Counted from the stretch's first letter, positions 30,654 to 41,394 are shown. The stretch is 64,000 nucleotides of DNA from Sphaerisporangium krabiense (GCF_014200435.1 NZ_JACHBR010000002.1:920501-984500), one strand, 5' to 3'. Notes: generated by a model from the sequence alone, not told the origin. Translations and numbers: made by a program.

Positions 30654-30929
30654 ATGTCCACGGCCCGGTACTCCCACGAGGACCTGATCGCCCATCTGAC
30701 GCGGACGACGTCCCTTGGCCGGGGTGAGGCCGCGCGGGTGGTGGCGGAGGTCGTGGCCTACTTCTCCGAATCCGTGGAGGAGTACGTCCGGCGCCGCCAT
30801 GGCGAGATGAAGTCCCGAGGTCTGACCAACGACCAGATCTTCCCGGGGATCGCCGCCGAGCTGTCGGACCGCCGCGTCGCGGCGCCCGAGCTGTCGCTGC
30901 GCCAACTGCGCCGCATCGTGTACGGCTAG
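30654..30929 (+). CDS. conserved hypothetical 91-aa protein upstream of glmS
   Basis: The 91-aa product is largely helical and charged (MSTARYSHEDLIAHLTRTTS, then GEAARVVAEVVAYFSESVEEYVRRRH, then a conserved-looking C-terminus PELSLRQLRRIVYG). No named domain is recognised, but actinomycete genomes carry similar short genes just before glmS. ATG 30654 starts the homologous part and is close enough to the -10 to be leaderless. GlmS begins 15 bp after the stop, so the two are surely co-transcribed. A role tied to amino-sugar synthesis is only a guess from position. Confidence 0.75.
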   Translation: MSTARYSHEDLIAHLTRTTSLGRGEAARVVAEVVAYFSESVEEYVRRRHGEMKSRGLTNDQIFPGIAAELSDRRVAAPELSLRQLRRIVYG

Positions 30930-30944
30930 CGCAAGGAGATTGGT

Positions 30945-32765
<1,821 letters not shown>

Positions 32766-32850
32766 CCTCGGCGTGGCGGCGCGCCGCTGCACCGACGCGC
32801 CGCCCGCGGGCGCCCGCCGGGCGCGAGCGGGGGAGTCGTACAGTCGTCGG

Positions 32851-33795
32851 GTGAGCAACCTGGAACGCGAACCGCGCGAAACGGTGTGCGAGGGCTCGGC
32901 CGAGGGGCCCGCGCGCGAGCTGCTGGCCGGGCGCGACGTCGTCCTCGGCGGCCCGCGCGGCATGAAGGTCACCCGCACGCTGCCGAACCGCGACCGCCGC
33001 ATGGTCGGGGCCTGGTGCTTCGTCGACCAGTACGGCCCCGAGCCCGCGGTCATGCGGGTCGCCCCCCACCCGCACACCGGCCTCCAGACGGTGACCTGGC
33101 TGCTCGAGGGCGAGGTCCTGCACCGCGACAGCCTCGGCAGCGCCCAGGTGATCACGCCGGGCGGGCTGAACCTCATGACGGCCGGGCGCGGGATCTCGCA
33201 CTCCGAGGAGTCCACCCGCGAGGGCGTGCTGCACGGCGTGCAGCTCTGGGTGGCGCTGCCCGACGGCGCGCGGCACACCGACCCGGCCTTCGACCACCAC
33301 CCCGACCTGCCCGTGCTGACCGCCCCCGGCGTGCGGGCCACCGTCATCGTCGGCGAGCTCGGCGGGGCCGTCTCACCCGCCCGGGCCTACACCCCGCTGG
33401 TCGGCGCCGAGCTGGCCTTCGACGACGGCGCGGCGGTCACCCTGCCCGCGCGGCCGGACTTCGAGTACGCGGCGATGGCGCTCGGCGGGACGGCCGAGGT
33501 GGACGGCGTGCTCCTCGAACCCGGGCCGCTGCTGTACCTGGGGTCGGGCCGCGCCGAGCTGGCCTTCGCCGCCGGGAACGGCGGCCGGGTGCTCCTGCTC
33601 GGCGGGGAGCCGTTCGAGGAACGGCTCGTCATGTGGTGGAACTTCGTCGGCCGCGGCCACGAGGAGATCGAGCGCTTCCGCAAGGAATGGTCGGAGGGCA
33701 CGGCGTTCGGCACCGTGCACGGCTACGACGGCGCCCCGCTGCCCGCGCCGGTCCTGCCCGCCACCCCGCTCAAGCCGCGCTCCCGCCACCGTTGA
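32851..33795 (+). CDS. pirin family protein
   Basis: This 314-aa bicupin has the pirin signature: FVDQYGPEPAVMRVAPHPHTGLQTVTW (metal His pair), LEGEVLHRDSLGS (third His), VITPGGLNLMTAGRGISHSEES, and HGVQLWVALPD. The C-terminal cupin includes LLLGGEPFEERLVMWWNFVGR. Pirins bind Fe or other metals; some act as quercetinases and others as redox sensors, and the sequence does not decide. GTG 32851 is taken as the start because homology begins soon after. It lies 85 bp behind glmS and may be read through from it. It converges with the ECF sigma gene. Confidence 0.9.
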   Translation: MSNLEREPRETVCEGSAEGPARELLAGRDVVLGGPRGMKVTRTLPNRDRRMVGAWCFVDQYGPEPAVMRVAPHPHTGLQTVTWLLEGEVLHRDSLGSAQVITPGGLNLMTAGRGISHSEESTREGVLHGVQLWVALPDGARHTDPAFDHHPDLPVLTAPGVRATVIVGELGGAVSPARAYTPLVGAELAFDDGAAVTLPARPDFEYAAMALGGTAEVDGVLLEPGPLLYLGSGRAELAFAAGNGGRVLLLGGEPFEERLVMWWNFVGRGHEEIERFRKEWSEGTAFGTVHGYDGAPLPAPVLPATPLKPRSRHR

Positions 33796-33817
33796 GCCCC
33801 GCTGGGCGCTTCCCGGC

Positions 33818-34828
33818 TCAGGCCGCCCTACCGTGGAAAGGACGGGTGCGGGGCAGGCCGAACGTCTCGAACAGGCGGGGCCCCATGAAGTTGGCCACGT
33901 GGCTCACCCCCGCCGGGGTGACGGTCAGCACCTGGAGCGCGAAGCCGGTGTAGTCTCCCGCGCCGTCGCGCAGGTACAGCCCGAACGCGGCCTGCCCGTT
34001 GGCCGAGGCCGGCACGAGCAGCGTGCGGCCCGGACGGGCCGGGCACACCGACTCCAGATGGCGGGCGATGCGCTCGGGGCCCTGGTACCACGCGGTGTAC
34101 GGCGGCATCTCCCACACCACGTCGTCGGTGAACAGCGCGACGATCGCGCCGACGTCCTTGCGCTCGAACGCCGCGACGTACCGGTCGAGCAGCTCGCGCT
34201 CGCGCGCCTCCGTCGGCTCGGCGACCGACTCCTCGCTCGGGGACACCCGGGCGAGCTGCGCGCGGGCGCGCTGCAGGAGGCTGTTCACCGCCGTGGTCGT
34301 GACGCCGAGCATGGACGCGACCTCGGCCGCCCGCCACCGCATCACGTCCCGCAGGATCAGCACGGCGCGCTGGCGCGGCGGGAGGTGCTGCAACGCGGCG
34401 ACGAACGCCAGCCGCACGCTCTCGCGCGTGGCGACGATCGCCGCCGGGTCGTCGCCCTCGCCCACGCCGGACAGGGCGTCGGGCAGGGGCTCCAGCCAGG
34501 GGACCTCGGGCCGGGAAACCAGGACGTCCGAGGGGTCGGACCCGGGCAGGCCGAGACCGGCCGGCAGCAGGCGCCGGCTCCGGCCCTCCAGCGCGGAGAG
34601 GCAAGCCGAGGTCGCGATGCGGTGCAGCCAGGTGCGCAGCGAGGAGCGGCCCTCGAACCCGTCGTAGGCCCGCCACGCGCGCAGGTACGTCTCCTGCACG
34701 AGGTCTTCCGCGTCGTGCGCGGACCCCATCATGCGGTAGCAGTGCGCCAGCAGCTCGCGCCGGAACGGGTCGGCCAGGCGCGGGAAGTCGTCGCGGGCGC
34801 GGGTCGGTTCGTTCGTGGTTTCCGGCAT
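33818..34828 (-). CDS. SigG-type ECF sigma factor with C-terminal SnoaL domain
   Basis: This 336-aa protein has sigma region 2 (FRRELLAHCYRMMGSAHDAEDLVQETYLRAW, GRSSLRTWLHRIATSACLSAL) and region 4 (LQHLPPRQRAVLILRDVMRWRAAEVASMLGVTTTAVNSLLQRARAQL). A SnoaL-like domain of about 130 residues follows (LLDRYVAAFERKDVGAIVALFTDDVVWEMPPYTAWYQGPERI). This architecture matches the SigG/ECF group in which the tail modulates the sigma. No anti-sigma gene is adjacent. ATG 34828 is preferred over 34843 because AAAGG sits at proper spacing before it. Targets are unknown. Confidence 0.88.
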   Translation of the reverse strand: MPETTNEPTRARDDFPRLADPFRRELLAHCYRMMGSAHDAEDLVQETYLRAWRAYDGFEGRSSLRTWLHRIATSACLSALEGRSRRLLPAGLGLPGSDPSDVLVSRPEVPWLEPLPDALSGVGEGDDPAAIVATRESVRLAFVAALQHLPPRQRAVLILRDVMRWRAAEVASMLGVTTTAVNSLLQRARAQLARVSPSEESVAEPTEARERELLDRYVAAFERKDVGAIVALFTDDVVWEMPPYTAWYQGPERIARHLESVCPARPGRTLLVPASANGQAAFGLYLRDGAGDYTGFALQVLTVTPAGVSHVANFMGPRLFETFGLPRTRPFHGRAA

Positions 34829-34928
34829 GACGCGGCCTTTCATCCCCCGGAGTCCGGTCCGGCGGGCGGGCGGGCCGCCCGCCTCGCCGGTGTCCGTCCT
34901 GTATACCGGCCGCCTCCGACGAAAACCG

Positions 34929-35816
34929 TCAGCGCGGCGGTCCCCAGTTGGCGACCGAGGAGATGCGGTCGTTCCAGCCGATCGCGGTGAGGTCGGCCCA
35001 GGCGTGCCCGCCCCAGGGGTCTCCGGTGTAGGCGGGGGAGAAGAAGGAGCTTCCGCCCCCGTTGACGTGCTCGTAGTAGGTCACGTTGCAGTCGGTCGCC
35101 GACATGGAGCTGATCGTGTCGTTCCAGTCGCTACGCGACCAGATCGGCCCGTGGTGCACGCGGGTGAGGTCCGGCCACCAGAACCCGGCCTCCAGCCAGA
35201 ACCAGTCACCGTCGAAGTTGTGGTGCTCGAACATCTGGACCGTCCCCCGCGTGAAGGGCGCCCCGGCGGCGCTCCGCACACCGTCCGAGGCGGAGGTCCG
35301 CACACCGTCCGAGGCGGAGGTCCGCACACCGTCCGAGGCGGAGGTCCGCACACCGTCCGAGGCGGAGGTCTGCGCGCGGGTCAGCGAGGCGACCCACAGC
35401 GCGGTCCGCAGCGGCCGGTCGTCGGTGAACGCCAGCAGCCGCGGCTCGCCGTTCGCGTGGCTCGCCACGAAATGCAGGGGCCGGCCGTCGAAGCGGACCA
35501 GGTCGGCGGGGTCGTGCTCGACGCCGTCCACGACCACGGCCATGCTCGGCGGCCGGTGCGTGACGCGCCCGTTCGGGGCCGCGGGCCCGCCGGACGCCTC
35601 GCCGGGCCCGAGCGGCGCGGACGCGCCCACCGGCTCCGGCGACGCCGAGCGCGGGGCGCTCAGGCCGCGCCGGACCAACCCCTCCAGGGTGGTGATGCCG
35701 TTCTCCCGCAGAACCTCCAGCACGTCCTCCTCCCGCAGGCCGCCGACGTGCTCGGAGAACTGGAGAAGCCGTTCGACGCCGCGGCGCGTGTCATCGCCGA
35801 GCTGCTGAGTCGTCAT
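34929..35816 (-). CDS. beta/gamma-crystallin-like protein with an internal octapeptide repeat
   Basis: The 295-aa product starts with a helical region of about 50 residues (RRGVERLLQFSEHVGGLREEDVLEVLRENG). A Pro/Ala/Gly linker and a short domain (VVDGVEHDPADLVRFDGRPLHF) follow. Four exact TSASDGVR repeats then occupy residues about 150-181. The C-terminal 100 residues hold two Greek-key motifs, VQMFEHHNFDGDWFWL and YYEHVNGGGSSFF. Each is completed by the calcium-site pattern N-D-x-x-S-S (WNDTISS, WNDRISS). No signal peptide is visible. Calcium binding is a family-based expectation; the function is unknown. The gene is monocistronic. Confidence 0.75.
   Translation of the reverse strand: MTTQQLGDDTRRGVERLLQFSEHVGGLREEDVLEVLRENGITTLEGLVRRGLSAPRSASPEPVGASAPLGPGEASGGPAAPNGRVTHRPPSMAVVVDGVEHDPADLVRFDGRPLHFVASHANGEPRLLAFTDDRPLRTALWVASLTRAQTSASDGVRTSASDGVRTSASDGVRTSASDGVRSAAGAPFTRGTVQMFEHHNFDGDWFWLEAGFWWPDLTRVHHGPIWSRSDWNDTISSMSATDCNVTYYEHVNGGGSSFFSPAYTGDPWGGHAWADLTAIGWNDRISSVANWGPPR
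35273..35368 (-). repeat. 24-bp tandem repeat, four perfect copies
   Basis: Four identical 24-bp units (starts 35273, 35297, 35321, 35345), each beginning TCCGCACACC on the plus strand, encode TSASDGVR in the crystallin-like gene. The frame is kept because 24 is divisible by 3. Perfect identity points to recent expansion and probable strain-to-strain length variation. Confidence 0.95.
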
Positions 35817-36053
35817 GGGTGATTGAACCTCCGGTCCGCGCGTGGACCCCGGCACCCCGCCGGGACCCGCCTTGTGACCAGGCACGACAGGCGTCACCTG
35901 GGGGGACGCTCGGACGGTATCACGCGCGTGACCGGTCAACTGCGGAGCGTGGTGGCCGGACCGGGACATCGCGCTCTCCCGGACGCCGCGTTCCGTATAT
36001 TTCCCTGATGTCTCCACGCGGGGGCGAGCGGAGAAGTCTGGGAGGATCGGCGG

Positions 36054-37301
36054 GTGGGCGTTCGCGGGGTGGCCGGGCCGCTGTTCAGCGCCACGACCTA
36101 TCGGCGTGCGGTGCATCTGCTGCTCGGTGGGGTGCTGCTGTTGCCGTACCTGTTGCTCGGGTGGGCGTTCGCGCGCATGTACGCCGTTCCCGGCGCGCCG
36201 CAGGTGCTCCTCGCCGTCGTGCTGGCGGTGACCGCGCTCGTCGGGCTGGTGCCGCCGTTCCTGCGCGGCACCCGGGCCCTGGAGATCGCGGCGGCCCGCT
36301 CGCTGCTCGGCGTGGCCCTGCCCGACCCTCCCGCGACCGCCGAGCGGGGCCGGGCCGCGCGCGAGACGCGGCTGCGCGCGGCCCTGTGGTTCGCCGTCCA
36401 CCTCTGCGCGGGCGGAGTCGTCGCCCTGCTCCTGTTCGTGCCCGTGGCGATGGGCCTGGCGTTCACGCTCCAGTGGCTGGACCTCGCGGGCGGCGCGCTG
36501 GCCGGGCTGCGGCTCGGGCCGCTGGACGAGCACGACACCGGGTGGCTCGCCCTGCTCGGCGCGGTCTTGCTGGTCGGCGCGCTGTACGCCGTCGCGGGGC
36601 TCGGCGGGCTCGCGGCCGTGATGGCCCCGGTGCTGCTCGGACCCTCGCCCGCCGAGCGCATCGCCGCGCTGGAGGCCCGCGCCGCCCGGCTCGCCGAGCG
36701 CAACCGGCTGGCCCGCGAGCTGCACGACTCCATCGGCCACGCGCTGACCGTGACCACGCTGCAGGCGGCGGCGGCGCGGGAGGTCCTGGAGAAGGACCCG
36801 GCGTTCGCCGCCCGCGCGCTCGCCGCGATCGAGGAGACCGGCAGGGCCGCCGCGGAGGACCTGGACCGCGTCCTCGGCATGCTCCGCGAGCCGGACGACG
36901 CCCACGGCCCGCCGGAGCCGCACGGCCGGCTGGCCGACCTGGACCGTCTCGTGGCGCACGCGCGCGGCGCCGGCGTCGAGGTCGGCGCGCGCGTCGAGGG
37001 GCCGGTGGACGGGCTTCCCGCCGCGGTGTCGCGCGAGGGGTACCGCATCGTCCAGGAAAGCCTCACCAACGCGCTGCGGCACGCCGGCCGGGTGCCCGTG
37101 GCGCTGCGCGTCCGCGCCGACGCGCGCACGCTCGCCATCGAGGTGACCAACCCGGTCACCGGCGTCCCCGGCCGCCGCCAGGGCGGGCACGGGCTCTCCG
37201 GCATGCGGGAGCGGGTCGCCATGCTCGGCGGCTCCATGACCGCCGGGGTGCGGGACGGGCAGTGGCGGGTCTCGGTACGGCTGCCGGTGGGGGAACCGTG
37301 A
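36054..37301 (+). CDS. NarL-type sensor histidine kinase
   Basis: The 415-aa protein has four or more hydrophobic segments in residues about 15-200 (including AVHLLLGGVLLLPYLLLGWA, VLLAVVLAVTALVGLVPPF and ALLGAVLLVGALYAVAGL). A HisKA_3 dimerisation domain follows, with the phospho-acceptor His in NRLARELHDSIGHALTV, then an HATPase (NALRHAGR, GGHGLSGMRERVAMLGG). No extracellular sensor domain is present, so the signal is likely sensed in the membrane. GTG 36054 follows GGGAGG (36039-36044). The response regulator gene starts 40 bp downstream. Confidence 0.92.
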   Translation: MGVRGVAGPLFSATTYRRAVHLLLGGVLLLPYLLLGWAFARMYAVPGAPQVLLAVVLAVTALVGLVPPFLRGTRALEIAAARSLLGVALPDPPATAERGRAARETRLRAALWFAVHLCAGGVVALLLFVPVAMGLAFTLQWLDLAGGALAGLRLGPLDEHDTGWLALLGAVLLVGALYAVAGLGGLAAVMAPVLLGPSPAERIAALEARAARLAERNRLARELHDSIGHALTVTTLQAAAAREVLEKDPAFAARALAAIEETGRAAAEDLDRVLGMLREPDDAHGPPEPHGRLADLDRLVAHARGAGVEVGARVEGPVDGLPAAVSREGYRIVQESLTNALRHAGRVPVALRVRADARTLAIEVTNPVTGVPGRRQGGHGLSGMRERVAMLGGSMTAGVRDGQWRVSVRLPVGEP

Positions 37302-37341
37302 TCACGGCCGGGGCGCGCCGGCCCCAGGCGGAGGGGGCGCG

Positions 37342-38010
37342 ATGACGGTCATCCGGGTGGCGCTCGTCGACGACGAGGAGCTGATCCGGGTGGGGCTGCG
37401 CGTCATCATCGACGCCCAGCCCGACCTGGAGGTGGTCGGCGAGGCCGCCGACGGCGCCGAGGTGATGCCGATGGTGGCGCGCGGCCGTCCCGACGTGGTC
37501 CTCATGGACGTGCGGATGCCGGCCATCGACGGCATCGAGGCCACGCGCCGCCTGCTGGCCGCCTCCGGCGAGCCGCCCCGGGTGCTCGTCGTCACCACGT
37601 TCGAGAACGACGACCACGTGTACGACGCGCTGCGGGCGGGCGCGAGCGGGTTCCTGCTGAAGCGGGCGCGCCCGGCCGAGGTCGTGCAGGCGGTGCGCGT
37701 GGTCGCCCGCGGGGAGTCGCTGGTGTTCCCGGCCGCGATCCGCCGCCTGGCCGGCGCCCACGGGCGCGGCCCCGCCACCGGCCCGGCGGCCGACCGGCTC
37801 CGCCGCGCCCGGCTCACCGAGCGCGAGGAGGAGGTCCTGCGGCTCATGGCCGCCGGGCTGTCCAACGCCGAGATCGCCGCGCGCCTGGTCGTGGGCGCCG
37901 AGACCGTCAAGACGCACGTCGGCAACGTCCTGGCCAAGCTCGCCGCCCGCGACCGCACGCAGGCCGTGATCGTCGCCTACGAGTCCGGGTTCGTCAGCCC
38001 CGAGGGGTGA
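37342..38010 (+). CDS. NarL/LuxR-family response regulator
   Basis: This 222-aa protein has an N-terminal receiver (VALVDDEELIRVGLRVII; phospho-Asp in VVLMDVRMPAIDG near residue 56; the switch residue in VVTTFEND; Lys in FLLKRARP). A C-terminal LuxR-type HTH follows (LTEREEEVLRLMAAGLSNAEI, VGAETVKTHVGNVLAKL). It is partner of the kinase just upstream, and both share one transcript. The nearby candidate target is the oppositely oriented polyprenyl synthase operon, whose last gene converges on it; a functional tie is not shown. Confidence 0.93.
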   Translation: MTVIRVALVDDEELIRVGLRVIIDAQPDLEVVGEAADGAEVMPMVARGRPDVVLMDVRMPAIDGIEATRRLLAASGEPPRVLVVTTFENDDHVYDALRAGASGFLLKRARPAEVVQAVRVVARGESLVFPAAIRRLAGAHGRGPATGPAADRLRRARLTEREEEVLRLMAAGLSNAEIAARLVVGAETVKTHVGNVLAKLAARDRTQAVIVAYESGFVSPEG

Positions 38011-38054
38011 GGCCCCATGCCGTTCCGGCACGGGGCCGGGGCCCGGTGGAGGCG

Positions 38055-39071
38055 TCAGCCGGTCCCGGAGGCGCGGGCGGCGAGGTGGGCGCACATGGCG
38101 ATCAGTTCGGCGCGCGCCGGAGAGCCGGGCAGGGCGTCCAGGGCGTGGCGGGCGCGGCCGGCGTGCCGGGCGACCTCGGCGCGGGCCTCGGCGAGGCCGG
38201 GGGAGCGCCGCAGCAGGCGCGTGGCGGCGGCCAGGCGTCCCGGGTCGGTGACGGGACCGCGGGCGAGCAGCCCGCGCAGCCGCGCCGGTGTCCGGCCCCG
38301 CCCCCGCAGGGCCCGGAGCACCGGCAGCGTCGCCACCCCTTGGCGCAGGTCCGCGCCCGCGGGCTTGCCCGCGCGCCCGTCCGGGCCCGCGATGTCGAGC
38401 ACGTCGTCGCACAGCTGGTAGGCGACGCCGTACGCCTCCCCGAACGCCCCCAGCGCCTCCCGCGCCTCGGGGCCCGCCCCCGCCGCCTGCGCCCCGAGGC
38501 GGGCGGCCAGCGCGAACAAGGCCGCCGTCTTGTCGGCGATGACGCGCATGTAGTACCGCTCGGGATCGGCGTCGCGCCCCGCGCCGACGGTCTCGCGGAG
38601 CTGCCCGGTCACGAGCCGGGTCATCATCCGCGCCTGCTCCTGCGCCGCCGCGGGCCCGAGCGGCGCGACCAGCTCGGCGGCCCTGGCCACCAGGTAGTCC
38701 CCGGCGAGGATGGCCACCCGGTTGCCCCACCTGGCGTTGACGCTCGGAACTCCCCGCCGCGTCGCCGCCTCGTCCATGACGTCGTCGTGGTACAGCGAGG
38801 CCACGTGGATCAGCTCCACGGCCGCCGCCGCGCGCGGCACCTCCGGCCGGTCGGGATCCCCGAACCGCGCGGCCAGCAGGGCGATCCTGGGACGCAGCCG
38901 CTTGCCGCCCGCGGCCAGCAGGTGCGTCGCGACCGTGGTCAGGAAGGGGTCGCCGGGGGCGCGCAGCGTGGCGGCCAGCAGCTCCTCCACCTCCGCCAGG
39001 GCGTGGCGGGTCCACTCCGCGAGGGGACGCTCGCCGTCCGAGAGGGCCAGGGGGCCCGGCACGCCCGTCAT
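38055..39071 (-). CDS. polyprenyl diphosphate synthase (E-type)
   Basis: This 338-aa trans-isoprenyl diphosphate synthase has GGKRLRP for diphosphate binding and a first Asp-rich motif, SLYHDDVMDEAATRRG. GQLRETVGAG, YMRVIADKTAALFALAARLGA and the second motif LCDDVLDIAGPDGRAGKPAGADLRQG follow. It condenses IPP with allylic diphosphates; its length class resembles long-chain synthases that make menaquinone or carrier-lipid tails, though chain length cannot be read safely. ATG 39071 overlaps the stop of the upstream membrane-protein gene by 4 nt, so the two are translationally coupled and may cooperate. Confidence 0.9.
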   Translation of the reverse strand: MTGVPGPLALSDGERPLAEWTRHALAEVEELLAATLRAPGDPFLTTVATHLLAAGGKRLRPRIALLAARFGDPDRPEVPRAAAAVELIHVASLYHDDVMDEAATRRGVPSVNARWGNRVAILAGDYLVARAAELVAPLGPAAAQEQARMMTRLVTGQLRETVGAGRDADPERYYMRVIADKTAALFALAARLGAQAAGAGPEAREALGAFGEAYGVAYQLCDDVLDIAGPDGRAGKPAGADLRQGVATLPVLRALRGRGRTPARLRGLLARGPVTDPGRLAAATRLLRRSPGLAEARAEVARHAGRARHALDALPGSPARAELIAMCAHLAARASGTG

Positions 39072-40165
39072 CCCCGCCTCCCGCACATCGGGCACGCGCC
39101 GCGCCGCCGCAGGTAGTAGCAGAAGGCGGCGAACGCCAGGGCCGGGCCCCACAGCAGCCAGAGCGCGTGCGTGCCGAGCAGCACCGGGCTGTAGCCGGTC
39201 AGCCGGCCGAGCTCGGGCGAGGTGACGATGCCGAGGCCCGCCGTGACGACGATGGGCGCCACGTACGCCGCCGGGATCACGGCGAGCGTGATGGGGACGC
39301 GGCGGCCCGCCAGGCCGGGCGTCCAGTGGGGGAACACCTCTCCCCAGCGCTGGACGAGACCCAGCGTGAGCGCCGCCCCCGCGACGGCGGCCGTCGCGAG
39401 CCCCGCGCCCGCCCAGACGCCGCCGCTGTCCCACAGCGAGCGCAGCAGCGCGTCGTCGATGCCGAGCGGGATGCCCGCGAGCCAGGCGTACCGGCTCGCC
39501 GCGTACAGCAGGGGGATCACGACGGCCGCGGCCGTCGCCCAGCGGCTCAGCGCGAGCAGGCGGCGCCGGTCCCGCGCCGAGCCGTCGTGGCGCCGGCCGC
39601 AGCGGGCGCAGGCCCCCCGGGCGCGCCGCTGCCAGGACAGCACCGTGAACGCCACCAGATAGCCGCCGGCCAGGCACCAGACCTGGTTCAGCAGCGACCA
39701 GTCGAACACGGCGGCGTAGTCCACGCCTCGCGGCCAGCCGAAGGGGGCGCCGAGGATCAGCATCGGCGCGTACCCGGTGAGCGCGAGGACGTCCTCGGTC
39801 GGCACGCCCACGAGCAGGACCGCCGCCACAGTCCAGCCGAAGCCGAGCAGGGCGGCGCGCGCCGGGCGGCCCGGCGACACCGCGTGCCGGCCCGCCATGG
39901 CCAGGGCCGCGACGGCGGTGACGAGCAGCACGGTCGCGAAGATCGGCGCCCCCGTCGAGGCGGGCGGCGACCGCAGCAGCGCGGGGGAGTCCTCCGCGTG
40001 TCCCGGCCCGAAGGGGTAGCCCTTCCCGGAGATCGTCCAGAACAACGCCACCACTCCGTACAGGGCGGCCCACACCGCCGCCGCGTATCCCGCCCATCCG
40101 GCCCACCCGGCTTTCCGGGGAGAGGTGGTGGTGGACGGTGTGGTGTCGGATCGGGTGTCGGACAC
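39068..40165 (-). CDS. multi-pass membrane protein with two CxxC motifs
   Basis: The 365-aa product has about eight hydrophobic segments, such as AGYAAAVWAALYGVVALFW, APIFATVLLVTAVAALAMAG and YVAPIVVTAGLGIV. A polar loop carries GACARCGRR and the C-terminus carries GACPMCGRR. These two near-identical CxxC knuckles could together bind a metal or be redox active. I do not recognise a named family. GTG 40165 is chosen because GGGAG precedes it at good spacing; ATG 40177 lacks a ribosome site. It overlaps the polyprenyl synthase gene, so a role in lipid or quinone handling is possible but unproven. Confidence 0.75.
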   Translation of the reverse strand: MSDTRSDTTPSTTTSPRKAGWAGWAGYAAAVWAALYGVVALFWTISGKGYPFGPGHAEDSPALLRSPPASTGAPIFATVLLVTAVAALAMAGRHAVSPGRPARAALLGFGWTVAAVLLVGVPTEDVLALTGYAPMLILGAPFGWPRGVDYAAVFDWSLLNQVWCLAGGYLVAFTVLSWQRRARGACARCGRRHDGSARDRRRLLALSRWATAAAVVIPLLYAASRYAWLAGIPLGIDDALLRSLWDSGGVWAGAGLATAAVAGAALTLGLVQRWGEVFPHWTPGLAGRRVPITLAVIPAAYVAPIVVTAGLGIVTSPELGRLTGYSPVLLGTHALWLLWGPALAFAAFCYYLRRRGACPMCGRRG

Positions 40166-40406
40166 GATGGCTCCCATTTCGACGGGCGAAAGACCAACGT
40201 GTCCACATTCGCCGCGCGCCGTTGACCGGCGACTCCCCCCGCATCGGGAACCGCCTCCCCCGTACGGGGGACCGCCTCTCCCGCGCGGTGAGCGGGACGT
40301 CGAGGTGGGTCAGGAGCGCGGAGGACGTCAAGGATCCGTTCTCGTGCCGTGTGCCGGGCCGCTGAAATGGGCATTTAGCCCGATATCGGGGGAAAGGGCG
40401 TGAACC

Positions 40407-41369
40407 ATGCGTCGTCGCCAGGTTCTCGCGCTCGGCGCGGGGCTCGTCGCAATGGCCGCCGGGTGCGGCGGCGCCACCGGCACGCGCGGCCCCGCCACCA
40501 CGCGGATCTCGATGGTGGTGCCGGGCCCGGCGGGCGGCGACGCCGACAGGGTCGCCCGGTCGCTGAAAGGAGTGGCCGAACGCGAGTCGCTGGCCAGGGC
40601 CGTCCACGTCGAGACCAGGCCCCTCGCGTCCTGCCTGGCCGAGTTCACCCGGGCGCCCCGCGCCGACCAGGTCCTGATGGCCGAACCCGAGCTGGTCGGC
40701 ACGGTGCGCGCCGCCCGCCCGTCGGGCGCCTTCGCCGGCACGACCCCGGTGGCCCGGCTCTGCGGCGAGTGGGAGCTGATCGCCGTCCCCGCGTCCTCGC
40801 GCCTGGCCACGTTCGGCGCGTTCGCCGACGCCCTGCGCCGCGACCCCGGCCGGCTCGCCGTCGCGGGCAGGAACGAGGGCGGCGTGGACCACCTGCTGCT
40901 CGGCATGCTCGCCCAGAGCCTCGGCGTCGACGCCCGCCTGGTCCGGTACGCGGCCCACCCGACCTGCGACGACGCCGTCGCCGCGCTCAACGGCGGCGGC
41001 GCGGCCGCCGTCATCGCGGGGCAGGCGGCCGTGCGGGCGCGCGTGCGCTCGGGAGAGCTGCGCGTGCTCGCGGTGTCCTCGCCCGAGCGCATCCCCGGCC
41101 TGGAGGCCCCGACGCTGCTGGAGTCCGACGTCCACCTGTACTGCGCGAACTGGCGCGGCCTGCTCGGGCCGGGCCGCCTCGCCGACGACGACCGCGCCGC
41201 GCTGGCCCTGCTGTGCCGGGACGTGGCCGAGTCGCCGCGCTGGCAGGCGCTGTGCGGGCGCAACGGCTGGACCCCCTTGTACCTGGACGGCGAGGACTTC
41301 CGGCAGTGGCTCGGCGTGGAGTCGGCCCGCCTCGGCCGCGCGCTCGGCGAGCTGGGCGTGCGGGCCTGA
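40407..41369 (+). CDS. TctC/Bug-type solute-binding lipoprotein
   Basis: The 320-aa product begins with a lipoprotein signal (MRRRQVLALGAGLVAMAAGC, lipobox Cys20), so it is anchored outside the membrane. The mature part follows the tripartite-tricarboxylate-transporter receptor pattern: ISMVVPGPAGGDADRVARSL, then LIAVPASSRLATFGAFADALR, RLAVAGRNEGGVDHLLLGMLAQ, GGGAAAVIAGQ, LRVLAVSSPERI and WRGLLGPGRL. No TctA or TctB permease gene lies nearby, so it is an orphan receptor. It may serve a distant transporter or a sensor. A CCCGATATCGGG palindrome (40379-40390) precedes it by 16 bp. Confidence 0.8.
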   Translation: MRRRQVLALGAGLVAMAAGCGGATGTRGPATTRISMVVPGPAGGDADRVARSLKGVAERESLARAVHVETRPLASCLAEFTRAPRADQVLMAEPELVGTVRAARPSGAFAGTTPVARLCGEWELIAVPASSRLATFGAFADALRRDPGRLAVAGRNEGGVDHLLLGMLAQSLGVDARLVRYAAHPTCDDAVAALNGGGAAAVIAGQAAVRARVRSGELRVLAVSSPERIPGLEAPTLLESDVHLYCANWRGLLGPGRLADDDRAALALLCRDVAESPRWQALCGRNGWTPLYLDGEDFRQWLGVESARLGRALGELGVRA

Positions 41370-41394
41370 CGGTGACGCTCCGTACCCCTGCTCG

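Noticed and set aside
35273-35368. possible CRISPR-like array
   Set aside because: The 24-bp units are contiguous with no spacers and lie in frame within a coding region.
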